Shown: one piece after another, positions 1 through 13,641 of the stretch
Numbering within the stretch: the stretch's first letter is position 1
Layout: the number at the start of each line of letters is the position of its first letter
From: Odontesthes bonariensis
Lineage: Eukaryota; Chordata; Actinopteri; Atheriniformes; Atherinopsidae
DNA: 64,000 nt
Direction: 5' to 3'
NCBI RefSeq assembly: GCF_027942865.1
Contig: NC_134527.1
Location: 7,914,976 to 7,978,975, forward strand
Program-made: the position numbers and the translations under genes
The notes under the pieces: model-generated
What the model saw: only the letters and a program-made list of their open reading frames with translations
What the model was told of the DNA's origin: nothing
Databases searched by the model: none

Positions 1-1880
1 AAGTACATTTACCGTATTTGTGAGAAATATTCCTTGTGTATTTTTGGTTTTATGAATTGTTGCTACTATGCTGTCTTCATTTGTTTTACATATTTCTCAT
101 CTCATCTTTGAATGACTCTATTTTTCATTTTTTATGGATAGTTTTGTGTCACTGACGCAAAGCTGAACACAACGAAGGGTAAAGAAACTTTAATACAAAT
201 GATTGCTTAAAACTCGAGTAAGTTACGCAGCAGGAGGAAAAAACATTTAGGGATGTATATTTGTCAAAAAAGCTGAGAAAAAAAAAATCAGGCTCTAATG
301 ACCATAAGAGAATTGTTTTAAGGATGTATGGCCTATTTCTTCTTGTCTACACTCATTTGAAAAAACTTCAAGGAGCATTAGATTTTTCCACACACCATTT
401 GCCTGTAGAGCATATGCTATGTCCTGAAGACAAAATCAAGCCAATGAACTTCAACATTTATTTTCTTATTATGCATTTGCTCTATTTCTTGTATTCATCA
501 ATAAATATGTATGTTTTTTTTGTTTGTTTTTTTTGGCTGTTGTGTTTTCATGTATCCAATTTTTTTTTATTAACAGTTCAGTTAAGTCATCTCTCATTGC
601 CATGCACATAACTGAGGAACATGTTTTCTTGCCTTGTGAACATGCAGTTGGCTGAGTGAGGTTTGCTTCCCTGCTTTGCAAGGTGTCACTATTTCCAATT
701 AATCAAGTCCAGTGTGCTAATTAAACTTAATTATGCCAGCTGTGTTTGAAAAACGTGTCAGTTACAAAGGTTGCCTGTGTGGTTTATTAATTTAATTGAA
801 TGAATACAATCTTGTGAGCATCAACTGCAGCACATATCTGCATCTGGGTCAGCCTAGCAAAGCATCATCTCACGTTTCTTGCATGGCTGCGTTCATTTAT
901 CTCACAACCTGACCTGTCTGCCTGACTTTTCTCTGCCGCCGCTCGACTCTCCTTCACCCCTGGATCAGAGAGGTTAAAGTTGAACTCAGATTCTTACTAA
1001 CTCCTTCTTTTCCACCGTGTAATCCCTCACCGTCTGTGGCCCGATTCCTTGTGAGCGGCAGATGTGAAGCTCATCTCAGACAGCCCTGACACGCTCTCTG
1101 ACTCCATCTGTCTCCAAACATGTCTGCTGGGTAACTTGCTGTAGAACTGCAGAGCTGCAAGACGAAGCTGCGGTTTTGGTGATTTTAAAACAATCACCGG
1201 ATCAAATGACATCAGCACCTCAGTGATCAGTGTCTAAGATCTTAACAAAGTATTTTACAACAGAGGAAGGTGAGGCACTCAAATCCTCTAAGTAAGGGTA
1301 AGCTATGCTCAAACATTGCTGCTCGAACTGGTTTTTGGTTGTGTACGGTTGGGGTGAGCAGCTCCAGGGCATAATTTATTCAGCAAACAAAAAGACACAC
1401 AGTGAAAAAAAGGGAATTTTTTCTATTTACAGTAGAAGTGTTGGAAGCAATTTACAGACCTTTCACTGTAAACAGTTTAAATAGACCATTGAACAAGAAG
1501 TAAAACATGTCAAGTGAAAGATGAAGCAGGTTTTTCATAGTTTTTTTTATAGATGCATGTGTTCAAAAGGTTCTACAAAAGACCTGTAAACATAAATACG
1601 TAAACTAAAAATACCAATGCATCAGTATATTTGCAGCACATAGGAGCCCACTGGTGAGAAGCAGCACAATATGAAAAGAACAAAAGAAGCAAAAAGTAGT
1701 AACATCTAATGAAAAAAAAAAAACTGGCCTGTCCCCATTTTATTGCTATGATAGGCTGCTGACATATTCTGGGTGTATATTACTTCTGGCCCAGTGTTAT
1801 AGCATGAGCAGGTGTAAAGAGTGAATTAATGAAAGTAACCTTGTGCCAAAATAACAATTTTTAGAATTGTATATCAAGTT
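1..1880. other. Intergenic DNA, no gene recognised
   Basis: AT-rich sequence with many short A and T runs. Open frames are short and show no recognisable protein family, and no exon-like pattern of splice sites flanking a conserved peptide was seen. I see nothing that can be called a gene here. Confidence 0.6.
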
Positions 1881-1884
1881 TAAA

Positions 1885-1966
1885 AAGAGACCGCTGGGAT
1901 AGGCTCCAGCCCCCCAGCAACCCGACCGACGGATTAAGCGGTTAAAGAAAATGGATGGATGGATGG
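1885..1966 (+). repeat. 3' end of a tRNA-type SINE with GATG tail
   Basis: The stretch carries the wording typical of a very common fish repeat: a GGGATAGGCTCCAGC block, then GGATTAAGCGGTTAA, then tandem GGATGGATGG. The same block ends the longer copy at about 8.06-8.32 kb in this window. GATG-type tails are a known hallmark of RTE-clade (Rex3-like) retrotransposition, so the SINE was probably mobilised by such a LINE. This copy is 5'-truncated. Family assignment is from memory. Confidence 0.6.
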
Positions 1967-2469
1967 GTGGAAGTTTAAAAAGATCCAAAAATCTAATTTA
2001 CAAAATATAAACCCAATTCTATAAATTCATTGTTTCTCCATGCCCCTTCCGTGGAAAAAGAGAGTAATTTAAACATCTGATAGCAGGACTGTATCATTTG
2101 TTTGACTTACAAAAACAATTGCACATTGGAAAATAAACCTATTTTACGTAATACAGTTTGTTTTGATGAGTTAAAGCTTGGTTGGATTTAGCCACAAAGC
2201 TGGCTAACTTAGATCTCCTACTTTGTGTATACAGTAATAATGATGATAAAAATAAGAATTTATTCATATAACCCTTTCAAATGAGAGTTACAAAGAAATA
2301 TGCAGAAAAAAAATTAATTCAAATGTCATTGAAAAAGAAAAAATGTCTATAAAAGCAAGTATGTACATGCATAGGTAAAAATTAAAAGTTGCGACAATAG
2401 TGAAAACAGAACAAAGTTATTCTCTACAAAACAGAAATGATATAAAATGTTGAAAGGGAAAATTTGATT

Positions 2470-3130
2470 TCAAGTCAATCGTGAAAAATATTAGCTCATC
2501 TTGAATGTGATGGCAGCAACACGTTTAAAAATAACTGGGACAGGAGCTGTAAGAGTTGAAAGAAAAAGCTGGAGGAACATGTTGCAAATCAATATTGGAT
2601 ACCAACGGTCTTCAGGGCCCTCAGGCAGCACTGCATTAAAAACAGGAATGATTCTGTCATGGTAATCACTGCGTGGGATCAGGGTCACTTCCAGAAATCA
2701 CTGTATGTGCGCTCAGTTCACTGTGCCATCCACAAATGCAGGTTAAAGCTCTCTCATGCAAAAAGGAAGCCATATGTGAACATGATCCACAAATGCCACG
2801 GACCTCTCTGAGGCAAAGCTTTTTTTAAATGGACTGAGGCAAAGTGGAAAAGTGTTGTTTTATGGGGAAACTAATCAAAATTTTAAGTTGTTTTGGGAAA
2901 TAATGGATGGGGCAGCCTCCAAAATAAAGAGAAGCTTTATCATCCATCCAGCTTGTCATCAGTGCTCAGTGCTGCACCACTGATGTTATGGGCTAAAGAC
3001 CCGGTACAATTAAGCAGCTTGAATAGTATTTCAGAAAAGAATGGGAGAACATTCCCCTCCCAAAATTCCAGCATGCCACACAGTGGTAAACATTACCCTG
3101 TCCCAACATTTCTTATATGTTTTTAGTTTT
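2470..3130 (+). mobile_element. Tc1/mariner DNA transposon relic
   Basis: Near the left end there is a terminal block (ATTAGCTCA, then GATGGCAGCAACACG, then GGGACAGG) whose reversed counterpart, CCTGTCCCAACATTTCTTA, lies near 3,100. Between them are pieces of a Tc1-type transposase gene in order. One block spans about 2,610-2,760 and has the GGCCCTCAGGCAGCACTGC wording. A piece spelling KWTEAKWKS-like residues follows near 2,830, and an EWENIPLPK-like piece near 3,040. The frame is broken many times and the middle of the gene is missing, so the element is dead. Assignment rests on recalled similarity to common fish Tc1 copies. Confidence 0.65.
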
Positions 3131-3239
3131 ACTGTAATATTGATGAAGGTTTTGATGAGATTCTTATGGCTTAAATATCAAAGTAGAAATACTTTTCATG
3201 CAAACATACTTCCTACGGAGTGATTATTCCAATATAATT

Positions 3240-6200
3240 TTAATAATTTTACACTAAGAATATAGTAGAAATGTAACTATAAAGTGACATTTTGATACTG
3301 ATGCACCTATAGCTGAAGGTGAAGAAAATCACTCTATTTAGAGGTCAGAAGGAACTGATCATCGTTGAAAAATCAGGCAATGTTACTAGCAGCTGAAAAA
3401 ATTCTCCCGTAAAATGTAACAGAGGAGTAATATTTTATAATGCTGCATAGAATTAAGATACATGTGCAAAGTCAAGCTTCCTCAATATTGTAGAAGCTGT
3501 TGTTGGCTACGTCTGCTTTACAAAATGGCAAAATAGTATTAAAGACCTCCACTCAAAAGCCATGTGAGGTTGTTCTTTCATTTTTTCATTCTTGCTCTCT
3601 TGGAGACTTGTTCATCTCTCCCTCCCAGTAAATCATTATCTATCTCGCTCCCTTTCTCCCCCGCTCGTGCAGAGAGCCACATTATAAGACTACAGTGCCC
3701 TTTCACAGAGGCTAACCAAATCACCACCGGGATGCTTGAGTAAATGACCGTGGGAAACGGGTTTACTTTAGAACACAGTGATGATACGAGGTCCACGTGA
3801 AGAGGGAAGCCTTTGCTGACTAAATCCTCTAGTCCCTTGCCTGGTGTTTACCCCTGGCACCATATCGCTCCAGATTTGAAATCCTGACTATCCTCAAAAC
3901 CCCATTACAGACACTAATCCTCAGCAGTGTGCGCTCTTCAGTCCTCACTCTGGGAGGTTTCATGGTTAGACTGAGTAATTTAATTTCTTCTAAACCGATT
4001 GCAAATTCTCCTTAAGTCAAATATTTCCAAGCATATATATTTTGTCTTAATTCCCTAGTTTTGATCTTGCACATGGCAATCAATTGCACGTCTCATCACA
4101 GACAAGCTCATCTTCTTTGTCTGCTTGGGTTTATGGAACAGCAGGGCGCAACACGTGTTGCCACATGCTAAAGCAAAGTGGGACTATGCTTGTAAAAATA
4201 CAGAGGACTTTTGCTGTATAAGTAGGGGGGCTGTTGGTTTCGTCTTTACATTAAAAAAAATTCTCTGCACTGTCTAATGTGCCTTATGGTGTCTTATTAT
4301 TATAAATTGATGTTATCTTGATAAATTTAAGTTGAGCTGACACTCTTGAAGTGGTAAAAATTACATTTGTTCCTTTTTATTTCTACAGGGAGAAAGAGAA
4401 TAGAATACAATAAACAAGGGTGAATGAAGGTAAAACTTACTGTAGCCTTGAGGCTGGTCCTACAACTCCTGCGAGATATATCTAAATGGATCTTGTCTGT
4501 GTGCAAAAAAGGCTAATGGAAAAACACTATGTCAGTATGCATGACAAAAAAAGTCCCCATAAATACAGACAGAAACAAGTCTGCTGAAGACAGAAAGCAT
4601 TGCCAAGGCCGGAAGGGCAATTTACAACCACAGACAAGAGTAGAGAAGTGCACTCATTTCTGGGACATGTCCACTTTTTTCACACAAAACACAGCAAGGC
4701 TTTTAGATTCAATTAAGCAAAATTGAAATAATCAAAGTGAACCAGAAATGGGGGGAAAGATTTTTTTTTTTTTAATCACTTTCAGATATAAACTTAAGAA
4801 AAAGGGGGAAGCTGAGTTCAGGCAGCAAAGTCAGATATAATTTCTACTGTTATGATATATTCTAGGCTCTGTGCATTATTCAGACAGGAGAGAAAATCAA
4901 GATAAGTAGCCCAAAAAAGAAATTACTCATGAGAGGAGATTCCTGTTACATGCCACAATGTTTTTATGGTCGCAGGGGCCGAAGAAGTAAATGTATATCT
5001 AGAAATATAACTGCTTCTGACACGGATATCGTTATCTGTCTGACTATGAGTTGGATTTAAAGCTTTCTTTGTGCAACTGACCCTTGGGGGAAATTTTGTG
5101 CATGTACACACAACAGAAGTAGAAAATGCTAACTTTTCAAAACATTCCCTTTCACTTTAGTGGAGAAATATCAGGTTAGTTTTCATAGGGCCAAGTGTTA
5201 TTGATTTTTATTTTGGAGAGATATAAAAAATCAAAGACATTTTTCTTTCTGTTTTTCTGTTATTGCTGCCTGGGGAGGGATCTCTCAATCAAAGCAATAA
5301 CAAAAGATGTAATTGGATGATAGTAAGAAGTAGAGTGGGATCACGGGAGTTATTATCCTCCCCACCACTGCTGGTGGAAATCTTTAGGATGTGATTCACG
5401 CAGAAATCGTGCTCATGCACAAGGTAATGTATTGAAGTTTGTTCATGTTACATTTAATCCTGTAAATCCCCATTATTTGAGAATATCCGTCTTTTCTAAT
5501 GGAAAAGTCACAAGTAATGTTAGCTCATATTCTGGTAATATTAAGTAATTTCTCATTGCGCCACCAGCTAACATTAAGTGGCAATTCCATTGTGGGGTAG
5601 TTCAATGCAGTTGTTTCAAAGAATGTGTCGATGAGCACACTAAACACTGTTGTAATAAACTGTGGTATTGTTAATATTTGAATATATCATCATGAAGATT
5701 CATATCTCAACCGGGTTACTATGTTCCATGTAATTAATGATATAATTACGCAGTGTGCAGAGTAAATGCTGGATTAATGTTAGATTATTTCAACTACAGT
5801 GAATAAGTGGAATATGATGTCACTGACTGGCATACAAAAAGAAAAGTCACTCTTAATATGATGTTACTCAATAGTTTTTATTTATTTATTAGGGTTTGGG
5901 TATTTTTGGAAACGTGGAGGATAAGGTAGGTTATTTGTGCACCAAATCCATGCGAAGAACTGGTGGTAACGAAAGCCCTCTGGCTAATACTCCCCCACCG
6001 TCTGGGTTTGATAAAAATACAGCACTGGTTCACATCTTAAATACAATATCTAGGAGCCAACTGGGACATACGATCTACGCCTGAGCAGGAGGATATCATT
6101 TTTCAGTGAAATGGTGGAGTCTATGCATTATCCAGTCAGTTGAAAAAACAAAAAAAGGAAACAAAGCACTTTTTGTATGAATCCAGGTCATGTATTAGTT

Positions 6201-8050
6201 CTGCTTTTAGAATCCAACATTGTCCTATTAAGGGATGTTTAAAAAATTCCGAGACATCTCAAAAACATGTCCCTGTAAGTGCAAAGCTTTGTGTTTTGGT
6301 TTAAATAAACACATCACGTAGGTCGTGTAAGTTTCTGCCTTAATTTAGCATTTAAGCTTGATGCATCAAAAAAATAAATGAATGTCACATTTACAAATAG
6401 ATTTAATTCACTACCCTGAGCTGCTAATCAAAATGACCTCTCCCACTGACAGCCCCCATGGCAATGTTGAATAGGCTGATGAAGACATTCACCAACGTTC
6501 ACAATGGCCTCCAGTCAGCTTGGTGTATAAGACCCAAAATAAACAAGTCAGCAGTGGTCTATTTGTTTGTCGAAACTAGTTCAACATTTAGGGCTATTGA
6601 TTGTCAGAGTTCCAATATTATATTTACAACTATGTTAATGTATGTATATAATAATAAAAAAAAAGAATCATTGTGGTTTTGTTGCTCTATTTATCGACAC
6701 TACAGTTTTCTGCATTAGACCTTTAAATGGCAATGCGTACTAACTAATTAGCATGCCGCTTTTCAGCACTTGTTGTGTGTCATTAAAACGTTTTTTTTAA
6801 GCTCAAACTCATTTTGAATTGCAATATTAAAATGCTTTGGACAAGAGGTAAAAGAGAAGAAGATCCACCACTATCTGACATCTTTCACCTTTTTTTCTTC
6901 TTCGTCTACAACAAATATGTCATCACTTTGCTTCCTTATTATTCAGGTAAAGAAATAAAAGACAAGCTTGGAGGATCATAGAGAAATAGGTTATGGTCAC
7001 ACCTCTACATGTCAAAAATGACAAATATAAATGACCGTAAGTTGTTTACAGATCTGTAAGTGACTGAGTCATGGTCACAGAAAATAGGATATTCAGTCTC
7101 CAAACTAATAATCAGTTAAAGATGCAGCAGGACCGGCTGGCACTCCGCCCATATTGGATCTGCTCAGACCCTAGCTAAAGCCTCCTCGGGGGCCCTTTAA
7201 TGGAACAACAGCTGCGCCAACGCTATTTCTCATCTAACATACTTAGAGGCTGCCTTCTTATCAGAGCCTCTGAACAAAAACACCAGGTCGCCCTCCCAGC
7301 ACTTCCCTCCTTCTCCACAGATCCTTAACATGATTTTAAACTTCCAAAATTTAATTGAGCTTCCGGAGAATTGCTTTGTGAATTTGATCGAAGCCCCCAC
7401 TGGAAAACAAATCTGCTTGTTTCCTTGGAGAAAATCTCCCCCCGGCCAGGGCCCTGTCCAAGCATACGAGCAGTGAAGGAACACAGAGAGAACCACACAC
7501 AGAATCACGCACACACCCAAGACGGCACTCTAATATAATTACGTACAAAGCAATTATTCGAGCAATCAGTCTCAGTTTGATGATGTGTCAACACTCCTTG
7601 TCAGTCCTATTTCCCAAACTGTTGTTGAGCCGCATCCCTAATTTTGTATTCATACTAAGCATCAATAAAAGCTTGCACTCTTTCCTCAATTTTAATCATT
7701 GTAGCCTCAAGCGAAGGAACTGTTGACAAGAGGTCAAGAGTCAAGTTATGAAATGTTGCAAAAGTGGGAATTTATATGAGCCCCTCTGTTAGTTATCCTC
7801 CCAAAGTAAATGTCCAAAATTGACTACTTAAATGCATATTACCTCCCTGTCATGATGGGTGAGGAAGCAGAGCAATTTAAATGTAGAAATGAGAAATTTT
7901 CAGCATCAAAAATAGACATGGATAAGTCCAAGGAAGAAATAAACTACAGGTGATACACACTAATGTACCTGTCAAACAGGGAAAATAGAGTGCAGGAAGT
8001 GGGGGTGGGGGTGAAATATAGGAGAAAGAGCCTATTGAGCACACACATTA
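3240..8050. other. Intergenic DNA, no gene recognised
   Basis: No recognisable coding exon or RNA gene. Around 7,130-7,550 the base composition is richer in G and C than its surroundings, but the open frames there have no family I recognise. Such a patch could be a conserved regulatory element; a single sequence cannot show that. Confidence 0.5.
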
Positions 8051-8054
8051 TCGT

Positions 8055-8316
8055 CATTGAAGGCATAGGGCTGCACAGTGTTGTGGTAGTTAGCACTGTC
8101 GCCTCACAGCAAGAGGGTGACTGGTTCAGGTTTAAATTTACCCTTGGAGCGAGGATGAGCATGCATGGCTGTTTGTCTTGTTTGTCTCTGTGATAGACTA
8201 GCGACCCGTCCAGGGTGTATCTCGCTTCTCGCCCAATGACAGCTGGGATAGGCTCCAGCTCCCCCATGACCCTGAATTGGATTAAGCGGGTATAGAAGAT
8301 GTATGGATGGATACTC
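8055..8316 (+). repeat. tRNA-derived SINE, near full length
   Basis: The head reads GGGCTGCACAGTGTTGTGGTAG, followed by a GTTAGCACTGTCGCCTCACAGC block and a degenerate internal promoter region (GACTGGTTCAGG) reminiscent of a pol III B box. The body has GACCCGTCCAGGGTGTA. The end has GGGATAGGCTCCAGC, then GGATTAAGCGG, then ATGGATGGATA. This is the longest copy here of the family also found at 1.9, 9.0 and 23.7 kb. Short open frames across it on both strands are by-products of the repeat. Confidence 0.65.
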
Positions 8317-8964
8317 TTGTTGAATGCAAAAATCTTTCTGCAGAAACAAAACTGTAGTGAGCATGATGTCACTGCTGCCAGACAGTGCACTTTGAAACTT
8401 TGTGATTCAGTTCAGAAATTCTTCCATTTATCAACTCCTAATACCATGATTCCCCCAAATGAATATGCATACTAAAATAGTTTACCAGTGCAGAATCACA
8501 GAAAAGTAGTACGTGAGTTACGACCAAGCTTTTCCTGATCCTTAATTAAATGAAAAGAGGACTTTCACAGGTTGGCTACAGCACTCATAGCTGAGAAGAA
8601 TTCAATGCGTCACTCCTCAGAAAAGGATGGAGTCACGGCAAGAAAGTTAGACAAGTGAATGTTTTTTTTTGAGTGCACACCGATGCTAATGTTACTCATA
8701 ATTCTTCCATGGGTTATTATGTACTGTAGGAACATTAGCAGTGTTGTGATGCTGGTGCGTTATACAGCTTCTGTGTGCATTTTACGGACGCGCAGTGTTC
8801 CCACAGAATCAATTCCACTTCGGTGGTCTAAATATGATATTTTCTCAAGCATCACCAGCAGATGCGTATTTGACTGTGTGGAATACTTTGGTTTATGACC
8901 AAATAAACACAAAAATTAATCAACCGTTGATTCTTTATGCCCAATTTTTTTATACTGATTCAGG

Positions 8965-9050
8965 GATGGTTGGCTAGAGCCAAGCCCAGCCGATTCTGGG
9001 CAAGAGGTGGAGAGGTCGGAAGTCCATCACAGGGCTAACACAGAGATTTA
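8965..9050 (-). repeat. Degenerate SINE fragment, inverted
   Basis: Read on the minus strand, this stretch contains the CTGTGTTAGCCCTGTGATGGA, then CCGACCTCTCC, then CTGGGCTTGGCTC order of the central and 3' part of the SINE seen at 8.06-8.32 kb. Many substitutions separate them, so this is an older copy inserted in the opposite orientation. Confidence 0.45.
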
Positions 9051-12000
9051 GATTCTATATTTGTTTTACACAAGCTTTGTTGCTTTGAGGCCACACTGCG
9101 AGTCACCTAAAGCGTTAATCGTTGGCCTCGTTCATAGTTTAAATTAGGTGCTAATAAATGCAAACAATCTGCTGAATGAAGTGAACACTATGTCTGCTGT
9201 CAAAAGTGAGCATGTTACTAGCATGTTGGCATCAAGTTAAAGCACTTGTACAGTCTCAGGGGGCAATGCTACCTTGGCTGTACACTTGCTTCCTCAGCTC
9301 AGGGTTAAAAATGTATTTACCTTCTTCTTGCATAGACAGATTTTGAAATATTCATGAAAATGTATGCTCAGTTGGTCATGTTTTAATTTCTAAACCGCCC
9401 CCCCTGTCTTTCCTCTGAACGTCTCTACCTAAATAAAATATATTTTCTTGAGATCTTCTCTCCACTTTGATGAAATTTCATCAAAGCGTTTGGAGGGCCG
9501 TGTCTAACAACAGCGTGACTGCCACCTCCGGCATCACATAAGGCACTCTGACCTTGTCTGCCAACCCAGTCTGTGTCTGCTCGGTTTTCAGACTTGACGG
9601 ATTCCTCCGCTTCCCATGTTGCGAGTGAATCCCACTAATGATTATTTTTCTCAAATAATGTATTCCTCTAGTCTGTGTTAGTTTCTGTTGACATGCTATC
9701 TGTCTTTCAAACGATCTGCCTTAAAATAGGATGCTACAGGAACCTTTATATCAAAGCATCCTCCATCACCCAACATCATGATAATTTCCCAGACCTATGA
9801 AATAAAGTTGTAGAGGTGGAAACCTAAAATAAAAAATGAGCAGAAGATCACTCGAATGTTAGGATAAGTGATAAATCGTAGGTGAAGTTGACTTGCTGGA
9901 GTAAGTTTTCTACCTTTTTCTAACTGTTGGTTCGAGCTTAGCCTTTTGACAGCACAGCCACTTTTTAATCCCGCAACTGTCGGGTCTGCTGCATGCAGTC
10001 AGTGTAACTCCATTTATTTCTGTCTCTGTGAGAAACACCAGCACTGCCGTTCTTTCTGAACTGACAAGAGCAGACGATGACTTATTTGTGCACGTCACTT
10101 GGGGATGGTTATGAGATTACATCAAAGAGTCTTTCTGAACCTTTGCCATCGTAGTAGGTGCTCATCTGGGAGATGTGCAAAATTAGCAAAAATAAACCTT
10201 TCAGTCCTTGAAGTAACTTAGCCCCTTTTTGTCCTTATTTTCTGCCCTTGTTTCTTTCATTTGCGTTTCCCTTATTAGAACTGTAACTTGAGGCTAATAA
10301 CATCAGTTAAGATTCATCAGGGGGAGTAAAAAGAACGATGAGTGACTTTTAGAACATCGAATATGAAAGCTTTCTTTTCAGAGGCCAATTATAGCATGAA
10401 TTTAACTAGAATATAATGTATTCTGATTCCTTGGGGTAAAAAAGCCAACAAATCACGAGTGGAGGAACACATATCATTAAAAAATCCCAAAAGATATCAA
10501 CTGGACTCACTTCAATCAAAGAATTACTGACACAGGCACCTTATTGACATGCCACCCCAGCAGTACAGGTGGAATGACAGAAGCTCCCCTGCCACTCTGC
10601 ACCACATTTCAGGGTTCTGCTTTCATTTTGAGCAGCACAACCCCCCACATCACCTACCACAGTCACACACACAAACACACGCACACACGCACTCTTCGGA
10701 CCATCTCATAACCCATGCCCCTTTTGCCATTTCTCATTCCATTAAACTTTGAATTATTCAAAGCAGATGAAATTGATTTCTTGATAGTTTAATCGCAAAT
10801 CAAAACCGAACCGTGGACCCAGTTCTTTCCCTCAGGACAATTTTTGACAATCAAATATTCATGGAGAAATGAAATGTTAGCAGATCATTGCTGCTTCTGG
10901 CTGATTAGGCAGACACAATGAAATTCAGATGGAGAAAAAGAAGGAGGCATGGAATTAACTTATGCCAATATGCCACGGCAAAATTGAAAATGAGATAAGA
11001 TTTTCAGACTTGATACCAAAAATCCAGGCAAAGTCCCTGTGTGGGAGGCTTGCTTTTTGCCGCATAGAGTAACTCGGGCCTTACTTATTACCCCATAAAC
11101 ATATGAATGAATTCCAAAACATGAACTACTTTATAATGTTCACATATGACAGAAGATCAGTCACTGACAGAGCATGTTTTTTGATTGACACAATGTAAAA
11201 CCCACTGGAGGCTTTACATAACGGTTGCTGACTGTGGTACATTAAAGGTTGACGTGACTGTGGTCAACACTTACATGCTGCCTTGCAGGAAGGAATAAAA
11301 CTCTGTTACCACTTTGGTGCCTGTAGAGTAAAATCTAACCACTGCAGCTCATAGAAGTGTTGCTTGTTGAATTTTCACGCTTGTGGCCCTTCCTGCCCTG
11401 TTCTCTGAGAGTTTCTAAACATAAGATGCCCCAATAATTTCTGACTGTAGCTTCATATTTATCATAGAAGTGGTATCAATCTTCTCATCTCACTCTCAGC
11501 AAGAAAACAGCGATCATTTTACTGCACTGTAAAACTATCACTTCAACTATCAGGTCTTTTTTTTTTTTTTTTAATTCGAAGATCAAATCCCCAGAAATGT
11601 GAGCATCAAGTGACACTGTATCAGTCATGGGTTAAAAAAGACAAAAAAATGTAGAGCACCACAACTTCAGGTCAGTTGATTGCTGTGGAAGAAGCAACAT
11701 TGTGCATTTTATTTTTGGATTGAACTTCTTAATTTCATCCTTTGTTGGCAGAAAGTGCAGATGTGCAGTTAATTCGTTTGAATATGAGGTCAGGAACAAC
11801 TGAGGCTTTTGTTGAGAATAACCAGCGCTACCTAAAAAAACAATGCTTTCAGGTCACTAACACTGACACCAGGGGTCGACTATTAAAAATATCTTCACAA
11901 AAATCTTTTTACCCGAGGCTTAAGTTCACGAAAGAATAAAATGAAGACAATGCATCTCTTTTTTTCTAAGACTTCCCAAATGTAAAAGGTTATGTTACTA

Positions 12001-12784
12001 ATTCAAATTATACAGATGGTAATGTCAGTCTGTAATTTAATTTGATTAATAATTTGACAATTTTTAATTAGCTCCTATTAAGAAGAACCTAACTATCTGG
12101 ACATAATGAAATTTATTTGAATCAGTATAAATAAGAAATGCAATACTATGAGAATGATATGAGAAACTATATTAGTATCAACCCCACTACTTATTTCATA
12201 TCCAATGTATGGCATTATCTGGATTGTAAGAAGTAACAAGAAAAGGAGCCAGCTATGACATCAGTTCACCTCTTGGATATGATCTTTGGATGATTAGAAC
12301 CCATTGGTGAATCTTGAGACTGCAGAATAATCTCTTTTTATTTTTAGATAAAAAGAAAAAAAGGAGTGATGGGTGGTGAACGAGGGTGAAAAGAATAAAA
12401 GGTGAGATCAAAGAAACAACACAAGGAATGGGGGAATGAGAAAGAAATTCTAATACAGTCTGCTTGTTTTCTTTGTGTGTGGCTAATCTGCTAACCGTCT
12501 CTTACAGCTGAAACCAGCTTGACTCCCAACTGTATCTTTTCAAGGCAAAGCGCGAGCTATTCACTCTGACATGAAGAACACTAACATCAGATATATTAGC
12601 TCAACAGATTGCATTACTGCTCAGAACATACTTGCGCACAGCTGTTTCCATCTCTCTGCAGCATCGTTCCGGGAGGTATATGTTACATGATTTCCAGTCC
12701 TTGGAAGAGTGCAAGAGTGTGTACTTTTAGGATACATACAATTCAGATATTTCCGGGATAATGATAATCTACTGTGGCATTTAC
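9051..12784. other. Intergenic DNA, no gene recognised
   Basis: No convincing coding exon. It contains an exact 22-bp palindrome (9,465-9,486), a short CA-rich microsatellite (about 10,663-10,692) and a T run near 11,557-11,572. Nothing else was recognised. Confidence 0.5.
9465..9486. repeat. Perfect 22-bp palindrome
   Basis: Two 11-bp arms, CTTTGATGAAA and TTTCATCAAAG, abut without a spacer. The symmetry stops sharply at both ends. A function is not evident. It could be a dimer-type protein binding site or chance in AT-rich DNA. Confidence 0.6.
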
Positions 12785-13270
12785 ACCGATAAGCCATAAC
12801 ATTAAAGCCACTGACAGGTAACATTATTCCCCTTGTTACAAGGCAATGTTCCACTGAAAAAAATACTGCATCCTGGCACTTATGTCGATGTTACTTTCAG
12901 CCTCGCTGCCTAACAGAACATTTTAGCCGACATGTAACACTTCTCCCATGTGGTAATAATACTTCTCTACAGCAGTAGCCTCCCCTATCAGGACAGCGGT
13001 GAATCCTGTAAAGTCTAAAAAGGAAAGGCTCAAAGAAAATGACTGATATGCCTCCAGACTACCCAGATACCAATTTGTTGGGATCTGATGGAATCTGTGA
13101 AAAGCAAGCCCAGTCCTCAACCCACCTACAACCCACAGGGCCCCATACCAGACACTTTAGGACACCACTAGATGTTCTTTGTCCACACTCTGACTGATCT
13201 GAGCTCTTTTTGGCAGCATGAGGAAGACGCACTCAGCATTAGGCGGGTGGTCATAATATTATGGCTGAAT
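12785..13270 (+). mobile_element. Internally deleted Tc1-like transposon
   Basis: The ends are inverted: AAGCCATAACATTAAAGCCAC on the left and GGTGGTCATAATATTATGGCT on the right. Between them are remnants of a Tc1-type transposase gene in order: CTGGCACTTATGTCGATGTTAC at about 12,872, a CCAGACTACCCAGATACCAA block at about 13,052 that corresponds to the conserved PNSPDLNP-like region, and a tail of the gene up to 13,240. At about 490 bp it is far shorter than a complete 1.2-1.6 kb element and could move only with a transposase supplied elsewhere. Confidence 0.65.
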
Positions 13271-13600
13271 AATGCACAGTTAGGCGTCCATCTGAGCTCA
13301 ATTTATTTTGTCCCGTGAATTAATAAAGTTAGGATAAAACTTATTGGCTGCAATAATCAATGACATTTTGGAGAAATAAAGGGTAAAGAAAGTTTATGAA
13401 AAGAACTCCTTTCCTATTGTTAAGCATGTGGGGTGGATTGATCATGCTTTGGGCTTGCATTGCTGATAGCAGTTTGAGTAATATTTGTCTGGAGTAGAGT
13501 GAAATTAATTCCCCTGAAAAGCAGCAAATTCTGGAACCACATCGCACCAACTATACAAAAAAAAAAGATTAAGATTGAAAAATAATAATTCTTTGCAATA

Positions 13601-13641
<41 letters not shown>

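Noticed and set aside
7944-8390. 148-codon minus-strand frame and overlapping frames
   Set aside because: They cover a SINE copy and its flanks. No domain is present.
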